NCBI GenBank assembly: GCA_903844815.1
Contig: CAIMVD010000077.1
Coordinates: forward strand, 1-35,493
Direction of reading: 5' to 3'
From: an uncultured Bacteroidota bacterium
GTDB lineage: Bacteria > Bacteroidota > Bacteroidia > Bacteroidales > VadinHA17
DNA length: 35,493 nt
Shown here piece after piece: positions 24,819 to 33,203 of this stretch; within the stretch, counting starts at the first letter, position 1, and every line of letters starts with the position of its first letter. The position numbers and the translations under genes were made by a program. The notes under the pieces are model-generated. The model was not told where the DNA came from and did no database searches. It worked only from the letters and a program-made list of their open reading frames with translations.

Positions 24819-25096
24819 GGATTTCCTATCTAACATATAAAATGTCTCTTACAATACGACTTTATTAAACCTATTTTCGAATAACCTTTGATTACGCCCT
24901 CCAATCAACTTACTGTCAAGATAATATTTTAGACTTATTGTCTAATTCAAATATTTATATACATTTGAACCGATTTTTATTTTTGGTTTCCTCAACCAAT
25001 TATAGAAATCGTAAGTATTTATAGATTTTAAGGGGGATATTAAGAAAACTGATTAAAGTCAACCACATTATTTTATTTAAAATTAACTTTTAACCT
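24819..25096. other. AT-rich gene-free leader before the FadL-type gene
   Basis: Together with the preceding array, this is the longest stretch without a gene (24673-25096). I see a promoter (24937-24967) and then about 120 bp of AT-rich untranslated leader containing AAGGGGGA at about 25029-25036. No coding frame, tRNA or riboswitch fold was recognised. Confidence 0.5.
24937..24967 (+). promoter_or_regulatory. Bacteroides-type promoter of the FadL-family gene
   Basis: ATTG (24937-24940), 19-bp spacer, TACATTTG (24960-24967), an exact TAnnTTTG match. It would give a leader of about 120 nt before the ATG at 25097. Confidence 0.55.
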
Positions 25097-26725
25097 ATGA
25101 GAAAACTCCTGACATTTTTTGCCGGTGCACTTATTTCAGCAAGTGCGCTTGCAGGCGGACTGGTTACCAACACTAACCAGAGTGCCATGTTCACCCGTCT
25201 CCAGAACCGCAATGCCTCAACCGGTATTGACGCAGTGTATTTCAATCCGGCTGGATTAACCAAGCTTGGCAACGGTCTGTTCGTTTCAATAAACAACCAG
25301 ACAATCAGCCAGACAAAAACGATAACCAGCAACTATCAATTCCTTGCAGGTACTCCAAAAGACTATGTGGGTGATGTCAGCGCTCCTGTTTACCCGGGTG
25401 CGTACATAGCATACAATACAGGCAAACTTTCATTTTCATTTGGATTTAATCCTATTGGCGGTGGTGGCGGTGCAAAATACAGCAAAGGTCTGCCTTCATT
25501 TGAAATGGGGATAGCCGACATTGTACCAGGTTTAGCCAGTCAGAACTTACCAACCTCTCAATATTCAGCTGATATTTTATTTGAGGGTACATCAGTATAT
25601 TTCGGCTATCAGGCAAACATTGCCTATAAGATAAATGAGAAGCTTTCAGTAGCTGCAGGCGTACGCCTGGTTTCTGCTGCTAATACTTACAGCGGATATT
25701 TGAAGAATATCAGAATCAATCCTACTTACCCGGCCTTCGGAGCAGCTTATAACGGGGGAATGGTTCTTGCCAGTGATTTCTTTACTTCCGGTGCAACCTA
25801 CCTGAATGGTGTTTCTTCTCAGCTTTCAGGCACTGCTTCTTCGTTACAACCTATTATGACTGCTGGTTTTGGAGCAACTCCCCTTTCAAGTGGAACAGCC
25901 TTAGGGTTAACACCAACTCAGGTGGCGACTCTTCAGGGAACAATCACTGCTTTAGGCGGTAACCCCACAGGAATGACAATAGCACAAACTCAGGCATTTT
26001 TCACCGGAGCTTCAGCCAATTATGGTGGCAAGGCTGCTGTAATGACTGCAAATGCTGCCAAAGCACAGGACATCAATGTTGATGCTGAAGAATCTGGTAC
26101 AGGATACACTCCTATAATCAGTGCCAATTTCTCACCAAATGACAAATTGAATTTATCAGTCAGATATGAATTCCAGACAAAACTCGAGCTTACAACCAAA
26201 GTAAATAACGGCATGAGTGGTGGAATTTTTGTTGACGGTGAAAAAGTAATTGCCGACATGCCTGCACTCCTCGCAATCGGAGCTGAATTCAGACCAAGCA
26301 GCAAATTATCGCTTGCCGGTACATTCAACGTTTATTTCGACAAGAATGTTGACTATGATGGTTCCGCAGCAGTCGATGTTAACATGATCGACAAGAACTT
26401 CCTTGAATACGGACTCGGTGCAGAATATGGCCTTACGGAAAAACTCCGTCTTAGTGCAGGATGGGTTGCAACGAGAACCAGTGTTAATGAAGCATATCAG
26501 AATGATCAGAGATACAGCACCAATACCAATTCATTCGGAGCAGGATTCGGATATCGCATCAGCCCGATGATTGACCTTAACCTTGGCGGTCAGTATACTT
26601 TCTACGCTGAAGGTTCAAAGGCCTTTACCCACCTCCTGGGAACAAGTCCTATTCCGGTAACTGAAATATATAACAAGAAGACCTGGCTTGTAGGCGTAGG
26701 ACTCGATTTCTACTTCGGAAAATAA
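25097..26725 (+). CDS. FadL/OMPP1-family outer-membrane transport protein
   Basis: 542 residues with a signal peptide cleaved near ALAGG. The mature N-terminus carries the family signature: GLVTNTNQSAMFTRLQNRNAS followed by AVYFNPAGLTKLGNG (the NPAG motif). Further matches are SFSFGFNPIGGGGGAKYSKG, GYQANIAYKINEKLSVAAGVRL, PNDKLNLSVRYEF and the closing strand WLVGVGLDFYFGK with a terminal aromatic region. It forms a 14-strand barrel that lets hydrophobic compounds such as fatty acids or aromatics cross the outer membrane. Residues about 200-320 form a long Ala/Gly/Thr-rich insertion, probably a surface loop. It is a single-gene transcript with its own promoter and terminator. Ligand unknown. 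Confidence 0.9.
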   Translation: MRKLLTFFAGALISASALAGGLVTNTNQSAMFTRLQNRNASTGIDAVYFNPAGLTKLGNGLFVSINNQTISQTKTITSNYQFLAGTPKDYVGDVSAPVYPGAYIAYNTGKLSFSFGFNPIGGGGGAKYSKGLPSFEMGIADIVPGLASQNLPTSQYSADILFEGTSVYFGYQANIAYKINEKLSVAAGVRLVSAANTYSGYLKNIRINPTYPAFGAAYNGGMVLASDFFTSGATYLNGVSSQLSGTASSLQPIMTAGFGATPLSSGTALGLTPTQVATLQGTITALGGNPTGMTIAQTQAFFTGASANYGGKAAVMTANAAKAQDINVDAEESGTGYTPIISANFSPNDKLNLSVRYEFQTKLELTTKVNNGMSGGIFVDGEKVIADMPALLAIGAEFRPSSKLSLAGTFNVYFDKNVDYDGSAAVDVNMIDKNFLEYGLGAEYGLTEKLRLSAGWVATRTSVNEAYQNDQRYSTNTNSFGAGFGYRISPMIDLNLGGQYTFYAEGSKAFTHLLGTSPIPVTEIYNKKTWLVGVGLDFYFGK

Positions 26726-26745
26726 TTGAAATAATATTTCTTTAC

Positions 26746-26775
26746 AAAAGGCTGGCTGTTAAAGTCAGCCTTTTT
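26746..26775. terminator. Terminator between convergent genes
   Basis: Stem AAAAGGCTGGCT (26746-26757), loop GTTAA, stem AGTCAGCCTTTT (26763-26774, one G-T pair), then a T-rich run. With A's before and T's after, it can serve both the FadL-type gene and the minus-strand gene ending at 26790. Confidence 0.8.
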
Positions 26776-26789
26776 CTTTTCTCCCCCTC

Positions 26790-27482
26790 CTAATAAGCAA
26801 TCCCCTGATTGTTCAGAAAATTAAGATACCTGTCGGCCCCCTTGTATCCTGTCGTTTTGAGCCTGTTGTACCATTCTGCTGCCTTGACTGAATTACCGGT
26901 TTCCTTTGCAAGCTTAATGATGTTAATGTAAAGAAGTGGTGATATACCTGAGTTCTTTTTACCCGTCTCCTCAGCAATTTTAATAAAACTAACCATGGCA
27001 CCTGCCGGTTCATTCTTTTCGGCCAGGACAAAAGCATCGTCAATTTTACTGTTGAGAGTATTCCCTGTAATTAAACCGTAAAATGAAAAACAGTTATCGG
27101 AACAATCCTCTACCAGGTCGATCCATTCAGTGCCTGGTTTAAGCGGTGGAAATACCAGAATGAAATCAAGTTTCTCTCCCGGATATTTGAATTTATATGA
27201 ATCCGGACAGACAGGAATGCCGTTTGAGGAGATAATTTTACTTTTTGAACCATCAGGATAGCCAATATAAATATTTTTATCGGCACAGAAGGCTCCGTCC
27301 TGAATCTTGTTTTCAATACTCATCCAGAATGTTGTCCCCTTGTCATTCTTCACGATTTTTTTTATTTCGAGTGTCTCGTGGCTTTTGAGTGCATAATTGG
27401 GCCCTTCAATTGTCTGCGCCTGAACAATACCGGTGAAAAACAAAAACGTGCCGGCAATAGAAAATATCCTTCTGAAAACCAT
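26790..27482 (-). CDS. Secreted protein of unknown function
   Basis: 230 residues with a signal peptide (cleavage near VQAQ, residue 23). The first part (about 24-135) is beta rich, with four Cys residues (C68, C89, C123 and C127, approximate; in AFCADK, PVCPDS, EDCSDNCFS) that could form disulfides in the periplasm. The second part (about 145-230) is helical, with an arrangement like TPR/SEL1 repeats (AGAMVSFIKIAEETGKK, LLYINIIKLAKETGN, VKAAEWYNRLKTTGYKGADRYLNFL). I do not recognise a named family. It is convergent with the FadL-type gene and has no same-strand partner in the window. Confidence 0.7.
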   Translation of the reverse strand: MVFRRIFSIAGTFLFFTGIVQAQTIEGPNYALKSHETLEIKKIVKNDKGTTFWMSIENKIQDGAFCADKNIYIGYPDGSKSKIISSNGIPVCPDSYKFKYPGEKLDFILVFPPLKPGTEWIDLVEDCSDNCFSFYGLITGNTLNSKIDDAFVLAEKNEPAGAMVSFIKIAEETGKKNSGISPLLYINIIKLAKETGNSVKAAEWYNRLKTTGYKGADRYLNFLNNQGIAY

Positions 27483-27569
27483 ATGATTCTTTTTTTAGCT
27501 GGCAAGTTACAAATAAAAGTGATATAGGAAGTTCAGTCGCTTTGTTCTGATTAGCCGTATTACAAAATG

Positions 27570-27605
27570 GTTACACTTATTCGCTTTCTGTAACATATAT
27601 GTAAA
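27570..27605. promoter_or_regulatory. GTTACA/TGTAAC motifs upstream of the TonB receptor
   Basis: GTTACA (27570-27575) and TGTAAC (27589-27594) form an inverted pair. TGTAAC and TGTAAA (27600-27605) are direct repeats with an 11-bp period, the spacing at which OmpR/PhoB-type regulators commonly bind. Similar motifs precede the response regulator gene at 32492. A matching -7 element was not clear. Confidence 0.4.
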
Positions 27606-27696
27606 GTTATATTAATACCACCTTAACAGGCAGGTAACAATGTTAGACCAATTTTGTACCGGCAAACTACATGTACAAATAAAATTATTAAAAAGA

Positions 27697-30573
27697 ATGG
27701 ATTGTTTAAAAATCAAAAAAGGAATTATCAGTTTAATTATTGTCATTGCGGCCACTGTGTCGGCAATTGCGCAGACAGTTTCAACCGGTTCAATAGAGGG
27801 TGTAGCAACTGATAAAAAGAATAAGGAATCACTGCCAGGTGTAATGGTAACACTTGAAGGTACCACTATTGGTTCTTCTGCTGATATTGACGGGCATTTC
27901 CTTATAACAAATCTAAAACCCGGAAAATACAGGGTGAAGGCATCCTATATTTCCTATAATACAATAATACTTGAAGATGTAAGAGTTGAAGCTGGTAAAA
28001 CTACAACCCTTCCGATAACACTTTCAGAAAGCACAGTGGCTCTTGAGGGTGTTACAATAACTGGTGTGCGGAGAACCAACACCGATGTTTCAATGATTAA
28101 TACGACGAGGATTAGCCCCCTGGTATCTATCGGAATTTCAGGACAGCAGATACTTCGTTCACAGGACAGGGATGCTTCAGAAGTAATAAAGCGTCTCCCG
28201 GGAACAACAATTATCGATGACAGGTTTATTGTAGTAAGAGGACTGGCACAGAGATACAACGCAGTTTGGTTGAACAACACGGCTACTCCAAGTTCGGAAG
28301 CTGACGTTAAGGCCTTTTCATTCGACGTCATTCCTGCATCAATGATCGAAAACATGCTAATCATAAAATCACCTGCCCCGGAACTTCCGGCTGACTTCTC
28401 AGGTGGTTTTGTAAAAATAACTACTGTTAATATTCCTGAGAAAAATTCATTTTTTGTAACATACGGAACATCATTTTCACAGGGAACAACATATCAGGGA
28501 TCAAACAGCTACCAGGGAACCAAAGCAGATGTATTCGGTTTTGGCAACAGCTACCGTGCTCTGCCATCAGATATGCCAGCTCATCTGAATCAGTATGAGT
28601 CAGCAACCAATCCTGAAATTCAGAACAGAATAACTTCTCTGGGCAGGGATCTGAATAAAACATGGGCTCCGGTTGAAGGTAATGCACGTCCTGATCAGCG
28701 CTTATCATTAGGATTTAACAAAAGAATGAAAATAGGGTCCCATTCTCTGGGAAATGTTACATCCCTTACCTATAGTAATACCACAAATTACGATAATATC
28801 GAAACAAACAACTATTCGATCTACGACTTCAAAAACGACCGATCATCATACATTGATCAGTTCAACGACAACCAGTATTCTAATTCAGTGAAGGTTGGAC
28901 TGATGCATAACTGGTCATGGTCACCTGCCACAGGGCAGAAGATCGAATTCCGTAACCTGTTCAATCAGATAGGTATGAACAGGACAACGGAGAGAAACGG
29001 AAGGGAATGGTATAACGATGGCAGATATATTAAATCGACTGAACTAAGATATCTTAACAGATCTATTTATTCAGGACAACTTGCAGGAGAACATGCTTTC
29101 AATGAAGGAACAACCAAGATTGACTGGGTTATGGGCTATTCTTTTTCAAACAAGAAAGAACCCGATATCAAACGTTACCGATATATAAGAAGCAGCCAGG
29201 ATACAACACAATACTTCATGATCTTCTCCGATAATGCCGACCTTTCATCAGAATCACAGATGTGGATCGATCTTAAAGAAGATATTATCTCCTCTTCAGT
29301 TAATTTCACCAGACAACTTGATTTTAACGGGTTTAAACCTGAATTAAGGGCCGGTATTTACCTTGAAAACAAAAACAGGGATTTTGCAGCAAGAAACTTT
29401 GGCTATTCAAAAGCAAGTAATTCTTCAACTTTGGATAACACAACACTTCCGGTCGATCAGGTATTCACTGATGAAAACATCAATCTCACAAACGGTATCA
29501 AATTAGCAGAGGTAACATCATTGTCAGACTCTTATAATGCTTCAAACAAGCAACTTGCAGGATACATTTCCGCTAAGTTACCGATTACTAACAAGATTAG
29601 TCTTTACACAGGTGTAAGGGTAGAGAAAAATATCCAGACACTTTCAAGCTATAAACAGGGTACAACCACACCCGTAAATGTAACAAGGGATACACTGAAT
29701 TTCTTCCCTTCGGCAAACCTTGCATTCAGCCTTAATCCGAAAAACATGATAAGGGCAGCATATGGACTTTCGGTGAACCGACCTGAATTCAGGGAGATGG
29801 CTCCGTTCTATTTTGTTGATTTCGATCTTAATGCAGGCATATATGGCAATCCGGATATTCAACAGGCTTACATACACAACGTTGATCTGAGGTTTGAGCA
29901 TTATCCATCGCCGAATGAAACATTCAACATTGGAGTCTTCTATAAAAACTTCCGCAACCCTGTGGAAATGGTAATTATGGGCAATAGTCCTACACAATAT
30001 ACTTTCGAAAATGTTAAATCGGCCTACAGCTATGGTATTGAGACTGATATCAGAAAATCACTTGGATTTATTCCGGGAGCTGATAATTTCTCGGTAATAC
30101 TTAATGCAACCCTGATAAAGAGCCAGGTACAGTTTGCAGAAGGCGACCTTAACAGAAACAGATCCCTGCAGGGACAATCACCCTATATGGTAAATGCCGG
30201 GTTATTCTACTATAACGACGACAACGGACTAATGGTGACCATGATGTATAATATAATAGGAAAAAGAATAGTTGCTGTCGGACGCCCGTCTCCCAATTCA
30301 TGGGAAGATATCCCAAACATATATGAGATGCCGCGTAACGTACTGGACCTTGCCATTAGTAAAAAATTAAACAAGAATTTTGAATTAAAAGTGTCAGTTA
30401 AGGATCTCCTGAACGAGAGATTTATACTCAAGCAAACCATCAATACAATGGTTGACATGAACGCATTAACTGATGGATCCATATCAGGTTCAGAACATTT
30501 CAAGAGAGACCAGATCACTAAATCATACCAGCCCGGAAGATATATTTCCCTTGGTATTACCTACAAATTCTAA
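27697..30573 (+). CDS. TonB-dependent outer-membrane receptor (long barrel)
   Basis: About 958 residues: signal peptide (cleavage near SAIAQ), a carboxypeptidase-regulatory-like domain (about 30-115), a plug (about 120-245) and a large beta barrel ending in YISLGITYKF. The plug contains the subgroup signature RGLAQRYNAVWLNNTATP, then SFDVIPASMIENMLIIKSP and LPADFSGGFVKITT, which differs from SusC plugs and from the receptor at 5512. I use the ATG at 27697, which begins the signal peptide, rather than the open frame to 27640. The next gene, 40 bp on, encodes a surface lipoprotein. The two probably form an uptake pair, and a two-component system follows. Cargo unknown. Confidence 0.9.
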   Translation: MDCLKIKKGIISLIIVIAATVSAIAQTVSTGSIEGVATDKKNKESLPGVMVTLEGTTIGSSADIDGHFLITNLKPGKYRVKASYISYNTIILEDVRVEAGKTTTLPITLSESTVALEGVTITGVRRTNTDVSMINTTRISPLVSIGISGQQILRSQDRDASEVIKRLPGTTIIDDRFIVVRGLAQRYNAVWLNNTATPSSEADVKAFSFDVIPASMIENMLIIKSPAPELPADFSGGFVKITTVNIPEKNSFFVTYGTSFSQGTTYQGSNSYQGTKADVFGFGNSYRALPSDMPAHLNQYESATNPEIQNRITSLGRDLNKTWAPVEGNARPDQRLSLGFNKRMKIGSHSLGNVTSLTYSNTTNYDNIETNNYSIYDFKNDRSSYIDQFNDNQYSNSVKVGLMHNWSWSPATGQKIEFRNLFNQIGMNRTTERNGREWYNDGRYIKSTELRYLNRSIYSGQLAGEHAFNEGTTKIDWVMGYSFSNKKEPDIKRYRYIRSSQDTTQYFMIFSDNADLSSESQMWIDLKEDIISSSVNFTRQLDFNGFKPELRAGIYLENKNRDFAARNFGYSKASNSSTLDNTTLPVDQVFTDENINLTNGIKLAEVTSLSDSYNASNKQLAGYISAKLPITNKISLYTGVRVEKNIQTLSSYKQGTTTPVNVTRDTLNFFPSANLAFSLNPKNMIRAAYGLSVNRPEFREMAPFYFVDFDLNAGIYGNPDIQQAYIHNVDLRFEHYPSPNETFNIGVFYKNFRNPVEMVIMGNSPTQYTFENVKSAYSYGIETDIRKSLGFIPGADNFSVILNATLIKSQVQFAEGDLNRNRSLQGQSPYMVNAGLFYYNDDNGLMVTMMYNIIGKRIVAVGRPSPNSWEDIPNIYEMPRNVLDLAISKKLNKNFELKVSVKDLLNERFILKQTINTMVDMNALTDGSISGSEHFKRDQITKSYQPGRYISLGITYKF

Positions 30574-30613
30574 TTAATGAAATTACAGAACAAATAATTA
30601 ATAAAAATCTTAA

Positions 30614-32245
30614 ATGAAAAGAAGAAACAAAAAATCAATACAACTTTTAGGGTTGTTTACGGGACTAGTTTTACTATCAGTCTCCTGTACAAAGGATCCT
30701 GTCATTGTTACAGCTATAAGTCTGGACAAGACAGATATGATAATTCAGGTCGGCGCTACTACTAATCTCAGCACTTTTCTGACACCTGCGGATGCAACAA
30801 ATCAGAATGTCACATGGCGCTCGGGAAGCAACTCAACAGCAACAGTAGCTGGCGGTGTAGTCACAGGTATCGCCCTTGGATCAACAACTATTACAGCAAT
30901 TTCTCAGTCCGATACAACCGTTAAGGCCACTTGTTCCGTGCTTATAACACCTTCAACAGGCCAGGTAATAACAATTAGCGGAGATATTACTGCTGATCAG
31001 AAATGGTATGCAAATGCAAAATATATGCTTTCTGGTTTTGTATACGTAAAGAATAACGCTGTCCTGACAATAGAACCAGGTACAATAATCAAAGGCGTAT
31101 CAGGTACAAAAGCAGCTCTTATGATCGAAAGAGGTTCTAAAATTTTGGCCCAGGGAACTGTTGACAAACCTATTATATTCACCTCAGACAAGCCAGCCGG
31201 TCAAAGGGCTTCAGGTGATTGGGGTGGAGTTGTATTATGTGGGAAAGCAACAACCAATAAACACGATTCAGGCGCTGGCGTAGGTGTTGCTGAAGGAGGT
31301 ATTGGTTCATTGTACGGAGGAACTGACGACGCTGATAATTCAGGAATTTTACAGTATGTCAGGATTGAATTTCCCGGTATTGCGCTTACAGCTACGGCTA
31401 ACAGTGAATTAAACGGACTGACACTATATGCTGTCGGATCAGGTACTACTATTGACCATATTCAGGTTTCATATTCTGGTGACGATTCATATGAGTGGTT
31501 TGGCGGAGCTGTAAATTGTAAATACCTCGTTTGTATCCGCGGACTTGATGATGAATATGATACAGACAACGGTTTCAAAGGTAAATTACAGTTTCTTTTA
31601 GGAATTCGCGATGCCAATATTTCTGACCAGTCGGGTTCAAATGGTTTTGAATCGGATAACGATGCTGACGGCTCAACGCTTACACCAACTACAAAACCAG
31701 TATTCTCAAATGTCACATTATTTGGTCCGCTTTCAGTTAGCGCAACACTTCCTGTCAATCACCTTTTTAAAAGAGGGATGCACATCAGGCGCGGTTCACG
31801 TCTTTCTGTCTACAACTCAGTATTTGTAGGCTGGCCAAAAGGATTAATAATCGATGGAGCACTTGGTGATTCACCTGTTCAGGCTGAGAGCAATGAACTT
31901 CAGATCCAGAATAGCATACTGGCCGGCATGACAGCTAATTACGAACAAGCTTCAGGGACTCCTGCCAATCCATACACCACAACTCAGATAGGTACTTACT
32001 ATACGGCAGCTGCACGCAGCAATGCGCTTAATACTCTTGCCGAGATCCTCGGAGCTAACCTGATAACTATTACCACTCCTGCTCTTCTTCCTTCTGCGGG
32101 TTCTCCTGCACTGAGCGGAGCATCGTTTACAAATACAAGATTAACTGACTCATTTTTCACTCCTGTAACATATAAAGGTGCATTCGGAAGCACAAACTGG
32201 ACAAGTGGCTGGTGTAACTTTGATCCCCAGAACACTGCTTATTAA
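30614..32245 (+). CDS. BIG2 / beta-helix surface lipoprotein
   Basis: 543 residues. The lipobox ends at Cys25 (LLSVSC). An Ig-like BIG2 domain follows (about 33-112: AISLDKTDMIIQVGATTNLS, then NVTWRSGSNSTATVAGGVVTGIALGSTTITA). From about 117 to 450 the sequence has a parallel beta-helix look: VKNNAVLTIEPGTIIKG, ALMIERGSKILAQGTVDKPIIFTS, GDWGGVVLCGKA, IQNSILAGM. The C-terminal part includes a GAFGSTNWTSGWCNFDP end typical of Bacteroidota proteins of this type. It is 40 bp downstream of the TonB receptor gene, in place of a SusD. I infer an outer-membrane partner that captures the receptor's substrate or caps it. No catalytic residues were recognised. Confidence 0.8.
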   Translation: MKRRNKKSIQLLGLFTGLVLLSVSCTKDPVIVTAISLDKTDMIIQVGATTNLSTFLTPADATNQNVTWRSGSNSTATVAGGVVTGIALGSTTITAISQSDTTVKATCSVLITPSTGQVITISGDITADQKWYANAKYMLSGFVYVKNNAVLTIEPGTIIKGVSGTKAALMIERGSKILAQGTVDKPIIFTSDKPAGQRASGDWGGVVLCGKATTNKHDSGAGVGVAEGGIGSLYGGTDDADNSGILQYVRIEFPGIALTATANSELNGLTLYAVGSGTTIDHIQVSYSGDDSYEWFGGAVNCKYLVCIRGLDDEYDTDNGFKGKLQFLLGIRDANISDQSGSNGFESDNDADGSTLTPTTKPVFSNVTLFGPLSVSATLPVNHLFKRGMHIRRGSRLSVYNSVFVGWPKGLIIDGALGDSPVQAESNELQIQNSILAGMTANYEQASGTPANPYTTTQIGTYYTAAARSNALNTLAEILGANLITITTPALLPSAGSPALSGASFTNTRLTDSFFTPVTYKGAFGSTNWTSGWCNFDPQNTAY

Positions 32246-32301
32246 CAACCATTTAGAGACATTCCAGCGAATGACCCTCTTAGTGCGTTAGTTTGCCCCC
32301 G

Positions 32302-32331
32302 GGGCTGATCATCCTGATCAGCCCTTTTTTT
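32302..32331 (+). terminator. Rho-independent terminator after the receptor/lipoprotein operon
   Basis: Perfect 10-bp stem GGGCTGATCA (32302-32311) / TGATCAGCCC (32315-32324) with a TCC loop, followed by seven T. It separates the receptor operon from the regulator operon. Confidence 0.9.
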
Positions 32332-32385
32332 GCTTATTTAATCCTGTATTAATCTGTTTACTTTAACATTATGAACTCAACAATA

Positions 32386-32437
32386 TGTAACATTTTAGTA
32401 TTATTGTATAGTTCATAGTTACAATAATGGAGTTACC
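32386..32437. promoter_or_regulatory. TGTAAC/GTTACA motifs upstream of the response regulator
   Basis: TGTAAC (32386-32391), GTTACA (32418-32423) and GTTACC (32432-32437) lie in the 246-bp gap before the regulator gene. The same hexamers are found before the receptor gene (27570-27605). They are candidate binding sites for the encoded OmpR-type regulator. Confidence 0.35.
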
Positions 32438-32491
32438 TTTACGGTATCGTAAATTAATATTTTTTTGCAATAATATATAAATAAACAAGTT

Positions 32492-33184
32492 ATGCCAATT
32501 GATCTTAAGGGTAAGAAGATTCTGATAGTCGACGATGAGGAAGACCTTTGTGAGATTCTCCAGTACAACCTGAGCAATGCAGGATATAAAACCGAAATTG
32601 CCCATTCGGCAGAGGAGGCATTGAAAAAATCACTGCATGATTACGACCTGCTTATCCTTGACGTCATGATGGGCCCCATGTCGGGATTCAAACTTGCCGA
32701 TAAACTCAGGAAAGAGCTTGATAATATCGTTCCCGTAATTTTCCTGACCGCCAAAGACACTGAAAATGACATACTTACCGGCTTCAGTCTCGGCGCCGAT
32801 GATTACATAACTAAACCTTTCTCTGTCAATGAATTGACAGCAAGGGTCAAGGCGGTTCTTAAGAGGTCGGAGTATAACAAGCCGAAGGGCCAGGCAACTG
32901 CCAAATTCGGAGATATAGAACTTGATACTGTAAAGAAAAGACTCATTGTCGACGGACAAAAAGTTGAACTTACCAAGAAAGAGTATGAAATTCTGAAACT
33001 GCTTCTTGAAAATCAAAGCAAAGTATTCTCCAGAGAAGACATACTTATGAGAGTCTGGGGAGGAGATGTTATTGTAACCGACCGTACCGTTGATGTAAAT
33101 ATCACGCGACTACGGACAAAACTTGGCAAATTTGGCCCTAACCTTAAGAATAAAACAGGTTATGGCTACTTTTTTGAAATCTGA
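32492..33184 (+). CDS. OmpR/PhoB-family response regulator
   Basis: 230 residues. The receiver domain (about 8-125) has the acidic pair DDE at 14-16, phospho-acceptor Asp57 (LLILDVMM), the switch Thr in FLTAKD (about 86) and Lys108 (YITKPF). The C-terminal winged helix (about 135-228) has LTKKEYEILKLLLENQSKVFSREDIL and DRTVDVNITRLRTKLG, typical of OmpR/PhoB DNA-binding domains. Next to a PhoR-like kinase it forms a two-component system. It could be PhoB- or RprY-like; sequence alone does not settle the signal. Confidence 0.93.
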   Translation: MPIDLKGKKILIVDDEEDLCEILQYNLSNAGYKTEIAHSAEEALKKSLHDYDLLILDVMMGPMSGFKLADKLRKELDNIVPVIFLTAKDTENDILTGFSLGADDYITKPFSVNELTARVKAVLKRSEYNKPKGQATAKFGDIELDTVKKRLIVDGQKVELTKKEYEILKLLLENQSKVFSREDILMRVWGGDVIVTDRTVDVNITRLRTKLGKFGPNLKNKTGYGYFFEI

Positions 33185-33203
33185 TAATCAAAACTATGGT
33201 TTA

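Noticed and set aside
33123-33203. N-terminal extension of the histidine kinase into the regulator gene.
   Set aside because: Overlaps the conserved regulator C-terminus in another frame; the ATG at 33204 fits the membrane helix start.
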